A stretch of DNA of 51,991 nt from Natronococcus sp. A-GB7 (GCF_029688865.1 NZ_JARUKV010000031.1:1-51991); one strand, 5' to 3'. Shown: positions 34,330 through 43,389, numbered from the stretch's first letter. Numbers and translations are program-made. The notes: generated by a model not told the origin, from the letters alone.

Positions 34330-34545
34330 TTGGGTTCGTCTGCTGGTGTGCGACGGGCTGTTCTGTCGCCTGACCCTCTCTGTCGACGACCTCTCGGTAG
34401 ACGTTCGTCGTCTGGCAGACGGTGTCCCGCCAGGAGTACGTCTCGAGGATCGTCTCGCAGCCGGCGTGTCCATCTGGGCCGGCTGTTCGGCGTTCATCAC
34501 GAAGAGGTCGTCGAGTGCATCGGCGAGTTTCCCCGAATTCCAAGG
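34330..34545 (-). pseudogene. GT4 glycosyltransferase C-terminal fragment
   Basis: Minus-strand codons give 'LADALDDLFVMNAEQPAQMD' in one frame and 'ETILETYSWRDTVCQTTNVY' with 'REVVDREG' in another. Together they match the usual end of GT4 enzymes (LadaL..Ll.d...r..mg...r..v...ysW...v..t..vYrev). The remaining tail is Gln/Thr-rich and the rest of the gene is absent. It lies between the intact epimerase and the deacetylase gene. Confidence 0.55.
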
Positions 34546-34813
34546 GGACGAGTCACGCCTCTTTCCACCTCTCTACGAAGCAGGCATCGCTGGACCGTCG
34601 ATATGTACGTTCCCAAGAATGGCAACAGATTGCGTCTAGGAGTACTCGTCACCACTACCCGTGTTCAGCTGATTGTGGCAGTCCCTCATATTCAATTAAA
34701 CTAGTCTACAAACAGAGGGGTACTACTATATATTAGAACGAAGAACACCAGAGACAACTAATGAATTGTCAGCTGAGAGTCTCTAGTCTGACGGGTAGGT
34801 GGCGAGACGCCAC

Positions 34814-35740
34814 ATGGGATCACGGAGGCGATCGTTCGTGAGCGGCGATCGCACGGCGTGTCTCACGCTCGATCTCGAGAACGACTGGTACTTCGACGAC
34901 CCCGAGTACGACCATCTCACGTTCGAGTACATCGACGACTACATCGCCCAAATGAACCGGCTCGACGTCCCCGTGACGTTTTTCGTCGTCGGGAAGACGA
35001 TCGAGCGCTACCCCGAGGTCATCGACAAGCTCGATACCGAACTGGACAGCGAGTTCCACCTCCACTCCTACCAACACGACACGTCGAAATCCTACGATTT
35101 CCGGACCGAGATCCGGAAGGGGAAGGAAGCCTTTGAATCTCACTTCGGCTACGAGCCCGAGGGGTATCGGGCTCCGCAGGGCAACATCGATCCCGCAGAG
35201 TTCGCGATTCTCGAAGCGGAGGGCTTCGACTTCGACTCGAGTATCTTTCCGTCGTTCCGACCCGGCATCTACAGCAACCTCGACAAACCGCTGGCACCGT
35301 ACTGTCCGGAGGGAACCGACGACCTCGTCGAAGTCCCGATCGCGGCGACGCCCGGCACGCGGATCCCGGTCTGCCAGAGCTACCTCAAGCTGCTGGGTCG
35401 CCCCTATCTCTCCTATCTCAAGTACGGACCGTTGCCGGACCCGCTGGTGTTCAACACGCATCTGCAGGACTTCTACCAGACTGACTCCCATGATCAGCTT
35501 GGACAGCCCAAGCAGTCGATCATGAAACGGAATCTGGACGGGTCGCTCGAGCTGTTCGCCGAGGCGGTCGAGCGGATTCGGGCTCGTGGGTATGAGTTTG
35601 GGACGATGACGGACGTCATCGAGGCGCACGCGCCGTCTTGTACCGAACTGACGTACGATTCCACCGAGGTCGCGTCTCGACGGAGTCCCAAACCGGCTTG
35701 CCAACAGCACGAGCAGCCGGAGACAACGAACGGTGACTGA
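34814..35740 (+). CDS. Polysaccharide deacetylase (NodB-like)
   Basis: About 308 residues. 'ACLTLDLENDWYF' is the first NodB motif with the metal and catalytic Asp positions (D-x-E-x-D type). 'VTFFVVGKTIERYPEVIDKL', 'FHLHSYQHD' (two metal His), 'YRAPQGNIDPAEFAILEAEG' (the R-x-P motif) and 'FDSSIFPSF' follow, and a C-terminal 'GYEFGTMTDVI' completes the barrel. It removes N- or O-acetyl groups from sugars, probably of the surface glycan or its lipid-linked precursor. It has no signal peptide, so it should act inside or be exported with a partner. A GTG at 34799 would add five residues; ATG 34814 is preferred. Confidence 0.88.
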   Translation: MGSRRRSFVSGDRTACLTLDLENDWYFDDPEYDHLTFEYIDDYIAQMNRLDVPVTFFVVGKTIERYPEVIDKLDTELDSEFHLHSYQHDTSKSYDFRTEIRKGKEAFESHFGYEPEGYRAPQGNIDPAEFAILEAEGFDFDSSIFPSFRPGIYSNLDKPLAPYCPEGTDDLVEVPIAATPGTRIPVCQSYLKLLGRPYLSYLKYGPLPDPLVFNTHLQDFYQTDSHDQLGQPKQSIMKRNLDGSLELFAEAVERIRARGYEFGTMTDVIEAHAPSCTELTYDSTEVASRRSPKPACQQHEQPETTNGD

Positions 35741-35806
35741 CGGTCACCTATACAGTACTGCGTCTGAGCGTTCTGCTGCGAGACTCAAATACAACGACAG
35801 TCCGAA

Positions 35807-36340
35807 CTAGGACTGTCGAACCAACGGTTCGTACCACTCGCGGTTGGCCTGGTACCAGTCGATAAACTCCCGGACGCCCTCGCGGATGTCCCGTGTGGGT
35901 TCGTAGCCCAGCAGCTCGTTCGCTTTTTCGATGTCGGCGTGGGTGTGTGCAGCGTCGGCCTCCCGTACCTCGGTGTACTCGAGTTCGAGCTCTGGGGCGA
36001 GTTCGTCGCGGATCACTTCGGCGAGCGTCTCGATATCGATGGTGTCGGTGCTGCCGACGTTCATGATCTCACCATCCGCCGCGTCGTCGGTGAGGAGCGT
36101 GCGGTTCACGTCGACGACGTCGTCGATGTAGGTGAACTCACGCGTCTGCTGGCCGTCGCCGTAGATCACTGGTGGCTCGCCGTTCAGGCACCGCGAGACG
36201 AAGTTCGAGATTGCCATGTTCGGGCGCATCCGCGGACCATAGACGGTAAAGTAGCGTAATGAGACCGTCGGGAGGCCGTACATCTCGCTGTAGACGCGCG
36301 CGTACTGTTCGCGGAGACAATCGAACTGATCCAGGGTCAT
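35807..36340 (-). pseudogene. N-terminally truncated epimerase (copy 2)
   Basis: The frame is open for 177 residues and from 'YARVYSEMYGLPTVSLRYF' to the final 'WYEPLVRQS' it is nearly identical to the intact epimerase at 33036. It lacks the first 160 or so residues: the NAD-binding GxxGxxG, the SSSVYG block and the catalytic Tyr of YxxxK. The 'MTLDQFDCLRE' ahead of the match is unrelated. The DNA is also highly similar, so this looks like a recent duplication or recombination leftover. It could still be transcribed but cannot be an active epimerase. Confidence 0.85.
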
Positions 36341-36485
36341 GGCAACTCGTTCGAGACAATGACGGCTACCCTGGAGGCGAACGTGTTACTCGGTCTAGAC
36401 GCGAAACAACTGAGCCGCCATCCGTACAAAAGACCGAACGTATTTCGTCAAAAGTATATCCTACTGACTCAACTGATGATTGGTA

Positions 36486-37721
36486 ATGCGCGGACAGTTT
36501 CGAACTGGGAAGATCGACCAATCTCAGGTACTTTCCCTTTTGAACGAATCGTTCGGAGATTGGGGCGACGAGGAACTCTTCCAGTGGAAGTACGACGACT
36601 ACCCCGGATACGACCCTGACGAGCACGCGTTCTCGATTACTGTCGGCGACGAATTGGCTGCATTTCGTCGCCTCTTTCGGCGAGAGTTCGTCGTTGATGG
36701 GGAAACGATCCCGATCCACATCTACGGCGACACAGCAGTCGCGCCGAAGTACCGGAGTCAAGGACTGTACTCCGAGCTCTATGAACGCACGAGAGCGTAC
36801 AGCGAACAAAGCGACGCACAATACATTGGTGCGTTCAATCGCAAGGGAAATCTCACGTTCGACGCGAACCTCGAGCGAGGCTGGTCATATCGGACGCTTC
36901 CGCTGCAGCTACGGATTCTCTCTCCGAAAGCCGTCCTCGAGACCTATGCTTCGCTCATTACTGACGGTCTCCCCCTGATCGATTCGGTTGCAGAGGCAGT
37001 CGGTCACCGATTTCACGTTGGGACCAGCGACGGTCCGCTAACGCTTGACCAGATCGTCGCAACCGGGAACGATTTCAACGGGCGGTCTGTAGGACCTGCT
37101 CTTTCCAATACAGCAGTAACTGACTACGTCGAAGCTGTGAGTACAGACGGAAGTACAATCCGAGACCTTCTTACTACGTCTGCTCGGCTTGCTGCTAACG
37201 GCGATATTTCGATAGGCCGATCATCCAGTTCAACCACACTCACCTACGAGGATACTCCTGGCGAGGTCGACGTTACGGTGAGAGAGGCAGTCTCCAAAGC
37301 CGACCTCGAGCCGTTAACAACACTTTCTGGGGATGCTCCTTCGTTTCGACGAACGCGTGAAGACATCGAGCATCTCACTCGGTATCCGAACTCGGATCTT
37401 GTTCTTGCCCGTCGGAATGGGGCACTCGTTGGCTACGCCATCGTGGTTCCGTACGAGAACGATGGCGTCATAGAAGGTCGTGTTCTCGAAATGCAGACAA
37501 GAGACGAGGATCGAGCGGTATTCAACGCACTGATTAGACAGATCGAGAGTCGTGCACTCGAGCGCGAATTCGATTTACTTTTAATTCTCTCCGAAAAGGA
37601 AATTGACAATCAATGGGCAGCAGTCGATCAACAGGTCCTCGTCTGGGACGAATTAGAGCAAGCGGACAAAAAACCATTACAGCGCGGAAATATCCACGTC
37701 AGTTTCTATGACATTGTTTAA
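36486..37721 (+). CDS. GNAT-type N-acetyltransferase
   Basis: About 411 residues. The N-terminal half contains 'LLNESFGDWGDEELFQWKY', 'RLFRREFVVDGETIPIHIYG' and 'TAVAPKYRSQGLYSELYERT', the last being the acetyl-CoA binding V-x-P-x-x-R-x-x-G motif of GNAT enzymes, followed by 'YIGAFNRKGNL'. The C-terminal part ('NSDLVLARRNGALVGYAIVV') looks like a second GNAT half, giving a tandem arrangement. Likely acylates an amino sugar in the glycan pathway. A TTG at 36480 is in frame; ATG 36486 is preferred. It overlaps the next gene by 14 bases, so the two are coupled. Confidence 0.8.
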   Translation: MRGQFRTGKIDQSQVLSLLNESFGDWGDEELFQWKYDDYPGYDPDEHAFSITVGDELAAFRRLFRREFVVDGETIPIHIYGDTAVAPKYRSQGLYSELYERTRAYSEQSDAQYIGAFNRKGNLTFDANLERGWSYRTLPLQLRILSPKAVLETYASLITDGLPLIDSVAEAVGHRFHVGTSDGPLTLDQIVATGNDFNGRSVGPALSNTAVTDYVEAVSTDGSTIRDLLTTSARLAANGDISIGRSSSSTTLTYEDTPGEVDVTVREAVSKADLEPLTTLSGDAPSFRRTREDIEHLTRYPNSDLVLARRNGALVGYAIVVPYENDGVIEGRVLEMQTRDEDRAVFNALIRQIESRALEREFDLLLILSEKEIDNQWAAVDQQVLVWDELEQADKKPLQRGNIHVSFYDIV

Positions 37722-38784
37722 TCGGACAACGGGTACCCCTCCGGAAGATCGTCCGTTGAAAGTGATCTTCAGTATTCAGCATCCGGCTCACGTTCACCTC
37801 TTTCGAAACGCGATCACCGATCTCAGGGAGCAAGGTGAGAAGGTGGAAGTGTACGCTCGGGAGAAAGAGATCGTCAGCGACCTTCTGGAACAGTACGATA
37901 TCGATCACGAGATTCTTGCTCCAAAGACCGAGTCCGTCCTCGATCTGGCGAAGGTCGAACTGTTATACGAGTATCGACTGACGAAACGAGCTCGAGCGTT
38001 CGATCCCGACGTCATGGTCGCAATGGGTGGCGTCGCGATATCTCGACCGGGACTGCTGACGAGAGCCAAACGACTCGTCTTCACGGATACTGAGCACGCT
38101 ACCTTGCAGAATGCACTTGCGTTTCCGTTCGCGACGAAGATCTGTACCCCGGAGTGCTATCAGGATACGATCGGAAAGAAGCAGGTGTACTACCGCGGCT
38201 ACCACGAACTGGCATACCTTCACCCTAACCGATTCGAGCCGGACCCATCGGTTCTAGCAGAGGCTGATCTCGACCATGACGAACCGTTCGTCATTTTGCG
38301 GTTAGTCTCGTGGGATGCCTTGCACGACGTTGGTGACAGTGGTTTCGAGGATATCGTCGACGTCGTCCACGCGCTCGAGGAGACCGGCACAACGGTACGA
38401 ATCACATCCGAAGCGGATCTCCCAACCGAGATCGAGGATCGGCAGGTCTCGATCCCTCCGAATCGAATTCACGACCTGATGGCGTTTGCGGATCTCTACG
38501 TGGGTGAGAGTGCGACGATGGCAACCGAAAGTGCAGTGCTTGGAACTCCGGCAGTGTTCGTCTCTTCGAGTCGACGGGGGTACACTGACGAACTTGAGGA
38601 AAAGTACGGTCTGGTCTTCAACTACTCGGGGCAGGACCGACACGAACGCGGGCTGCAACGCGCTCTGAGTATCCTCGAATCAACCGATCCGGAGCGTTGG
38701 AAGCACCGTCGGGAAGAGATGCTCAGCGAGAAGGTCGATACGACGGACGTGATTACGGGGATGGTTCGAAAGATGGCTCAGTAA
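37708..38784 (+). CDS. DUF354-family GT-B fold protein
   Basis: 358 residues. 'KVIFSIQHPAHVHLFRNAIT', 'HEILAPKTESVLDLAKVELL', 'DPDVMVAMGGVAISRPGLLT', 'VFTDTEHATLQNALAFPFAT' and 'LMAFADLYVGESATMATESA' are the blocks of DUF354. This archaeal family resembles UDP-N-acetylglucosamine 2-epimerase and GT-B glycosyltransferases, with a nucleotide-sugar site in the C-terminal half (G-E-S-A-T-M...E-S-A). Its exact reaction is unknown. It is translationally coupled to the GNAT gene, which suggests both act on the same amino sugar. Its 3' end overlaps the convergent toroid gene by 32 bases. Confidence 0.85.
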   Translation: MTLFNRTTGTPPEDRPLKVIFSIQHPAHVHLFRNAITDLREQGEKVEVYAREKEIVSDLLEQYDIDHEILAPKTESVLDLAKVELLYEYRLTKRARAFDPDVMVAMGGVAISRPGLLTRAKRLVFTDTEHATLQNALAFPFATKICTPECYQDTIGKKQVYYRGYHELAYLHPNRFEPDPSVLAEADLDHDEPFVILRLVSWDALHDVGDSGFEDIVDVVHALEETGTTVRITSEADLPTEIEDRQVSIPPNRIHDLMAFADLYVGESATMATESAVLGTPAVFVSSSRRGYTDELEEKYGLVFNYSGQDRHERGLQRALSILESTDPERWKHRREEMLSEKVDTTDVITGMVRKMAQ

Positions 38785-39961
38785 CGTCGAACGAGAGCTC
38801 CAGATTCGGAAGTCGTGTTGCTTCATACAAGCGTGCAGTCAACGTTTCTGGGTCCGGATTGTTTCGGCTAAGCCGGTTGGTTGCTGGGTCGTAGGTACGC
38901 TCGAGCTGTCTCTTGAGCCAGATCTTCTGTTGCTCTCGACTTTGATCTCCATAGAACGTCTCGAGTGCAAATGGGACCTCGAATCCAGGAGGATTGTACG
39001 CGTACCCGAATTTGTTGTTCTGGAGTCGCTGGACGTATGCTCGTGTTTCGGCATACTTGAGAATACGCTCGAAGGTATCAGTAGACCAAAACCCATGGTC
39101 AGGGTAGCTTTCGTAGAGTAGTGCTAATGCATACAAATTAAATGAATGATACCCGGCCGACTTGTGGATGTGCTCTTCTCCAGAGAGTGGAGCTCTTCGA
39201 ACCGGTGCGAACTGGCTGTTGAAGAACGCATCAAGAACGCGGTTCCCAGTGAGATTAGTCCACTCGAGAGTTGATAGTACAAATAGCTTTTTGTCCTCTC
39301 TTGCTAAATTGTTCGTGGTCTTAATGCCGAACTCTGGAACGGATCGATGATAAATGAGACCGGGCGGAGCTGTGCTAATGAGGCTGCTAAGGTTATCAAG
39401 GAAAGTCAAGACCTGCTCTTCAACCTCTTTAGAGACGTTTTCATTACGCGCGAGGAGACCACCAGCGGCTGCAAACCAGAGCTGATGATTAAAAGTCGTG
39501 TCGAACCCGAGAACAGTCCCATCGATCTCGACCTGTTTCCAGAGGCCAACTGTTTCATTGAACGGATGTAGAAGAAATACCTCCTCAGCAACTTCGATCA
39601 AATCGTTTCGATCAAGTGCCTTTGCAGCAATAGTAAGTGCTTCAATTGTCCAGGCCTGCCCCATTACACCGTTACAGCTATCTTTTTCATCGCTATCACG
39701 ATGGTGAAAAGTTGTGTCTCCTGGACGAGCATCTTCGCTCAAAAGGTAGGTGGCTGCGTCTTGTACGGCGTTAATGAATCTCTCATCACCAGTTGATTCA
39801 TACACATTTGCAAAGGTGATAAGCCAGTGTCCCGTGTTTCGAACAGGGGTTTCTTGATCAGCGTACGGACCATTGTGGCCCGCTGGCATTGATCCATCGT
39901 TATTCTGGTTATTTATAAATTCTTCCGAAACAGAACACAAAAGCTGTTGTATATTATCCAT
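38753..39961 (-). CDS. Alpha/alpha-toroid (six-hairpin glycosidase-like) protein
   Basis: 402 residues, mainly helical with repeated helix pairs: 'NTGHWLITFANVYESTGDER', 'AVQDAATYLLSED', 'GQAWTIEALTIAAKALDRND', 'NHQLWFAAAGGLLARNENVS', 'YHSFNLYALALLYESYPDHG'. This is the pattern of six-hairpin glycosidase or heparinase-type toroids, enzymes that bind or cleave polysaccharides. No signal peptide is visible, so it could be a cytoplasmic sugar epimerase/isomerase-like toroid instead. Its 3' end overlaps the DUF354 gene by 32 bases. It is divergent from the GT4 gene at 40057 with fewer than 100 bases between starts. Confidence 0.7.
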   Translation of the reverse strand: MDNIQQLLCSVSEEFINNQNNDGSMPAGHNGPYADQETPVRNTGHWLITFANVYESTGDERFINAVQDAATYLLSEDARPGDTTFHHRDSDEKDSCNGVMGQAWTIEALTIAAKALDRNDLIEVAEEVFLLHPFNETVGLWKQVEIDGTVLGFDTTFNHQLWFAAAGGLLARNENVSKEVEEQVLTFLDNLSSLISTAPPGLIYHRSVPEFGIKTTNNLAREDKKLFVLSTLEWTNLTGNRVLDAFFNSQFAPVRRAPLSGEEHIHKSAGYHSFNLYALALLYESYPDHGFWSTDTFERILKYAETRAYVQRLQNNKFGYAYNPPGFEVPFALETFYGDQSREQQKIWLKRQLERTYDPATNRLSRNNPDPETLTARLYEATRLPNLELSFDVTEPSFEPSP

Positions 39962-40056
39962 GGTCGATCAACCAATAACGAACCCAGTTGTACACGTCCA
40001 CTATTACAAGAAAGATTCAAAAGTCTTTACTTCTGGGAACGGCATTTCTATTTCAA

Positions 40057-41250
40057 ATGTATAATGCTGTTGTGTCGGCACGCTCTCACCCTGATTCAGT
40101 TCGTCCAGTTCGAGCTCTTTACAACAAACGGTCCTTACAGAACCTCAGTTCGGTATGCAATGTAGACCTTGACGTAGTGTCTCCTCGCCCCCACGCTCCC
40201 CCGGTCGGGCCGTATTCGGAATATCGGAAGATACCCCAACAGTATGAATGGAGCGAGTACACTACTCACCACCCTAAATTCGTTTACTTCTTTCCCAGAA
40301 ATATTGCTCTCTCTACACTAACACCAATCTCATTTCGACGAACTGTTGGCAAATATGCGGAGGAAAATTTTGAAGTTCCAGATGTTGTCCACGCAGGTCA
40401 TATATTTCTTGACGGATACGGTATGATACCCTACTGCAAAGACCACGATCTGCCACTTTTTGTAATGGGTAGAGGTGCCACTCTGAATGATTACCCAGAT
40501 ATGTCCAATAAAAGGCAAGAAATGGTTGCTGAAACCCTTCAATTCTCTTCTGGAATCATTTGTGTAAGTGAGGCACTTGCAAAACGAGCACAACGGATTG
40601 TGTCTGACCCGACAAAGGTACATGTTGTTGCAAACGGCGAAAACCCAGACTTTTACCCGGAATCCCAGAGGGAAGAGATACGCAAAGAACTCAATATCCC
40701 CAGGGAAGATAACCTTGTTCTATTCGTTGGAGAGTTTGTAGAAAGGAAGGGGTTGAAGGAAATGATGAAGGTTTTGAATATGGTTGATCTACCAAACACT
40801 CACTTCATCTTCGTCGGTCAAACCGGTGGACTGCGGAGTGAGCTTCGAGATACTATTCTTTCTGCAAACATTGGGCATGAGTCTAAAATCCTCTGGCGCA
40901 TGTCTCCATTAGCACTTCGCCGCCTATATACTGCCGCTGATCTTGTATGGCTTCCCAGTCGTGCAGAAGGTCGACCTAATGTAATTTACGAAGCAATGGC
41001 GAGTAAAACACCTGTCTTAGCTACCAGTATTGGAGGGGTGACTGAGCAGGTTGAACACGAGAGAACAGGGGTTCTCGTTCCTCCTAAAAGTCCAGATAGT
41101 CTCAAAAAACAACTTGAGTATTTGTTAAGTGATGATATGGACTTGGAATCTATGGGGGAGAAGGGATATGAGAGGCTACTCGATAAGGGTTGGACTTGGG
41201 AAAACCATGCTAAAAAGATAGCAAGTATTCATAGGGAGTCACTGCAGTGA
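40057..41250 (+). CDS. Glycosyltransferase family 4 protein
   Basis: About 397 residues. 'DVVHAGHIFLDGYGMIPYCK' and 'GIICVSEALAKRAQRIVSDP' belong to the acceptor half, then 'VHVVANGENPDFYPES' links to the donor half. There 'NLVLFVGEFVERKGLKEMMK', 'HFIFVGQTGGLRSELR', 'DLVWLPSRAEGRPNVIYEAM' (E-x7-E) and 'SIGGVTEQVEHERTGVLVPP' give the GT4 signature. A TTG at 39988 would add 23 residues inside the divergent intergenic region; ATG 40057 is preferred. It lacks the usual N-terminal Gly-rich acceptor loop. AT-rich codons match the following ParB-like gene. Confidence 0.87.
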   Translation: MYNAVVSARSHPDSVRPVRALYNKRSLQNLSSVCNVDLDVVSPRPHAPPVGPYSEYRKIPQQYEWSEYTTHHPKFVYFFPRNIALSTLTPISFRRTVGKYAEENFEVPDVVHAGHIFLDGYGMIPYCKDHDLPLFVMGRGATLNDYPDMSNKRQEMVAETLQFSSGIICVSEALAKRAQRIVSDPTKVHVVANGENPDFYPESQREEIRKELNIPREDNLVLFVGEFVERKGLKEMMKVLNMVDLPNTHFIFVGQTGGLRSELRDTILSANIGHESKILWRMSPLALRRLYTAADLVWLPSRAEGRPNVIYEAMASKTPVLATSIGGVTEQVEHERTGVLVPPKSPDSLKKQLEYLLSDDMDLESMGEKGYERLLDKGWTWENHAKKIASIHRESLQ

Positions 41251-41291
41251 AAAGATATAAGTGAAAGCACTAAATCTATGAATATATATTC

Positions 41292-42008
41292 ATGAGTTCC
41301 GTCCGATCACTTTGGGGGAATGCCCGGACTATTCCTCTAACCATTCTAAATGATCTAGAATTACTAGAGAACATCTCACGATATGCAGATCCATTTCAAG
41401 TTGGATGGGTTAATACTAGTGAAATAGAATATATTACGGGTAGAGAAGGACCTAATAAATTCGCATGGGCAGATGCTGGTTTAGTTTTAGAAGGAGACTG
41501 GGATCAGACAACTGTGAGATTTGAAGAGAATTCAGAGTGGTATGAGGCCTTAGTCGATCGGTTTGTCCATGGTAAAGAGTGGGAAAATATAAGCGCTATA
41601 CAGAAGCGTATCGAGATGGTGGAAAAGGGAGAGACAGTTATGGATGGTAGAGAATCTATTCAGGGTGTTTATGACCGGTGTCGTTTATTAGATAAGATAT
41701 TTAAATATATGTCTAACAAGGGGTATAAAGAACAACCGATACTGGAAAAAGAAGGCCGTGGAAACCCGTATAATAAGATATTGCCATATAAAAATAGATA
41801 TCATGAGATAGCTGTAGATGTCGGTCGGAATGGCGAACTACTTTTTGTAGACGGTAAACACCGTCTCTCTATGGCTAAAATATTAGATATTGATCGTGTG
41901 CCTGTAAGGATAGTTGTGAGGCATAAGGAATTTATGAAAAAGGATATAGATCTCAATATGGATCCTCCTGTGACTAATTATGGCCATCCCTTATTCCCAA
42001 CACGGTGA
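41292..42008 (+). CDS. ParB-like domain protein, glycan-island family (copy 2)
   Basis: 238 residues. It shares with the protein at 4859 'YADPFQVGWVNTSEIEY' (compare YQVHWIDPDNI), 'LEGDWDQTT', 'KGYKEQPILEKEGRG' and the C-terminal core 'VDVGRNGELLFVDGKHRLSM' plus 'AKILDIDRVPVRIVVRH'. The V-D-G-K-H-R-L segment is the ParB/sulfiredoxin-like nucleotide-binding feature. It starts 41 bases after the GT4 stop on the same strand, so it is probably co-transcribed with it. The AT-rich coding sequence and lack of similarity at the DNA level to copy 1 argue for separate acquisition rather than local duplication. Function unknown. Confidence 0.72.
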   Translation: MSSVRSLWGNARTIPLTILNDLELLENISRYADPFQVGWVNTSEIEYITGREGPNKFAWADAGLVLEGDWDQTTVRFEENSEWYEALVDRFVHGKEWENISAIQKRIEMVEKGETVMDGRESIQGVYDRCRLLDKIFKYMSNKGYKEQPILEKEGRGNPYNKILPYKNRYHEIAVDVGRNGELLFVDGKHRLSMAKILDIDRVPVRIVVRHKEFMKKDIDLNMDPPVTNYGHPLFPTR

Positions 42009-42462
42009 ATAGTACAAATATTCGAAGTTATGAACCCGCTCTCCAATATGATTGTAGTTCTATATTTCATTAACTAATTAGTCTAAATAGGGCAAGGCTA
42101 GACTGATACCCGGATTGAGCAAGCAGGAACTCAGTGGCTGAGAATCGTGTTTCTCATAGATCTTACGCAGAAATGCAGATCAGTAAAAAATTGATTTCAG
42201 CTCAGAATTATTATATTCACTAAGACAATACACTGTTAATTTTGACAGCGACTTCGTCGATAGTGATTCGCGACAACGTTCGCTCGTTCTCTAAGGTTCT
42301 GCTAAATTTACGTCGTAACTCTCGCTGAGCAGGTTGGTGTGTATCAGTCCAAATCAACTCAACAACCTGCTTACTTCTCAAACTGGCTGTATTAGACAGG
42401 TCTCTCTTTGGAACAAATTAAATACCGAACTTATAAATAAACTCAGTCAAGATTAATTTCTG
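42009..42462. other. Gap with IS6 remnant and promoter of the TupA-like gene
   Basis: The first 220 bases are AT-rich with no gene. A remnant IS6 transposase occupies about 42235-42405. The last 40 bases ('ACTTATAAATAAAC' near 42435) probably form a TATA box for the gene at 42463, which would be transcribed with a very short leader. Confidence 0.4.
42235..42405 (-). pseudogene. IS6-family transposase remnant with internal deletion
   Basis: In minus orientation the end 'AGTTTGAGAAGTAAGCAGG' is followed by 'LIHTNLLSESYDVNLAE' (transposase N-terminus), then in another frame 'ENERTLSRITIDEVAVKIN', which joins the N-terminal E-N-E-R-T block to the 'SRVAVDETAVKING' block found about 70 residues further on in intact relatives. 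The remainder is missing. Confidence 0.65.
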
Positions 42463-43389
42463 ATGGAGATAACACATAAAGCACAAAAGGCTTATAGAAA
42501 AGGTGGGGTACGACATTTATTCAACGAGATCTGGGAAAGGACAGTATTTCGAAGTAAAATCTCATATATCTTGAAACAAGCCATAGGAAAAGAACAACAT
42601 GAGAGACTGGGGATGGCACCCCTAGTTGGCTATTGGCCTGATTTTGAAAATCCTAGATCTTTTAATGAAAAAATAGCTTATAGGAAGTTAAAAACGAATA
42701 AGTCTTGCTTTTCTACCCTTTCCGATAAATACCTTGTTCGAGAATATGTAAAAGAAAGAGTAGGCGAAGAATATCTCACTGATTTATATCATGTAACAGA
42801 CAATCCAGAAACAATACCTTTTGAGGAATTGCCTGACAAGTTTGTAATAAAAGCAAATCACAGCTCGGGTAGGAACAGGATCGTAACTAATAAATCCGAC
42901 ATAGATACTACTGAGATAAAATATGAATGTCGGCAATGGTTATCTGAAGATTTTGATGGATTAAGAGAATATTGGTATACTGAGATAAAACCGAGAATCA
43001 CCATCGAAGAATTTCTTGATGATGATCTTTATGAAGTACCACTAGATTACAAATTTTTTGTATTCGACGGAGAAGTGGAGTATGTCCAGGTTGATTATGG
43101 TCGGTTTGGTGCACATACAAGAAGTATATATGATAATAATTGGGAAGAGCAACCATTCGAGTATATCTATCCGAAAGCACCTCCGATTGATAAGCCAGAT
43201 TCATTAGAGGAAATGATTGAGGTTGCTGAGTCTTTAGCAGACAATCTTAATTTTGTGCGTGTTGATCTATTTGATGTCGAAGGTGGTGGAATTTATTTTG
43301 GCGAGATGACGTTTGCTCCCGAAGGCGGAACCGGTCGGTTCCAGACCAAAGAGTATGATTTCGCAGTAGGATCTCACTGGAGTATTTAA
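42463..43389 (+). CDS. TupA-like ATP-grasp protein
   Basis: 308 residues. 'YWPDFENPRSFNEKIAYRKL' and 'LSDKYLVREYVKERVGEEYL' open the family, 'FVIKANHSSGRNRIV' is the ATP-binding Lys region, 'ITIEEFLDDDLYEVPLDYKF' and 'FVFDGEVEYVQVDYGR' the central ATP-grasp fold, and 'FVRVDLFDVEGGGIYFGEMT' with 'FAPEGGTGRF' the metal-binding acidic residues. TupA-like proteins are named after a teichuronopeptide synthesis gene and are thought to ligate amino acids or related acids to cell-surface polymers. Here a glycan-decorating ligase is inferred. ATG at 42463. An AT-rich gene bracketed by IS6 remnants on both sides. Confidence 0.8.
   Translation: MEITHKAQKAYRKGGVRHLFNEIWERTVFRSKISYILKQAIGKEQHERLGMAPLVGYWPDFENPRSFNEKIAYRKLKTNKSCFSTLSDKYLVREYVKERVGEEYLTDLYHVTDNPETIPFEELPDKFVIKANHSSGRNRIVTNKSDIDTTEIKYECRQWLSEDFDGLREYWYTEIKPRITIEEFLDDDLYEVPLDYKFFVFDGEVEYVQVDYGRFGAHTRSIYDNNWEEQPFEYIYPKAPPIDKPDSLEEMIEVAESLADNLNFVRVDLFDVEGGGIYFGEMTFAPEGGTGRFQTKEYDFAVGSHWSI

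Noticed and set aside
34820-35710. Minus-strand frame of 296 residues opposite the deacetylase
   Set aside because: Antisense shadow; the plus strand has all the NodB motifs.
35807-36340. 177-residue epimerase frame considered as a functional short epimerase
   Set aside because: The NAD-binding motif, the SSSVYG block and the catalytic Tyr are absent; only the C-terminal half remains.
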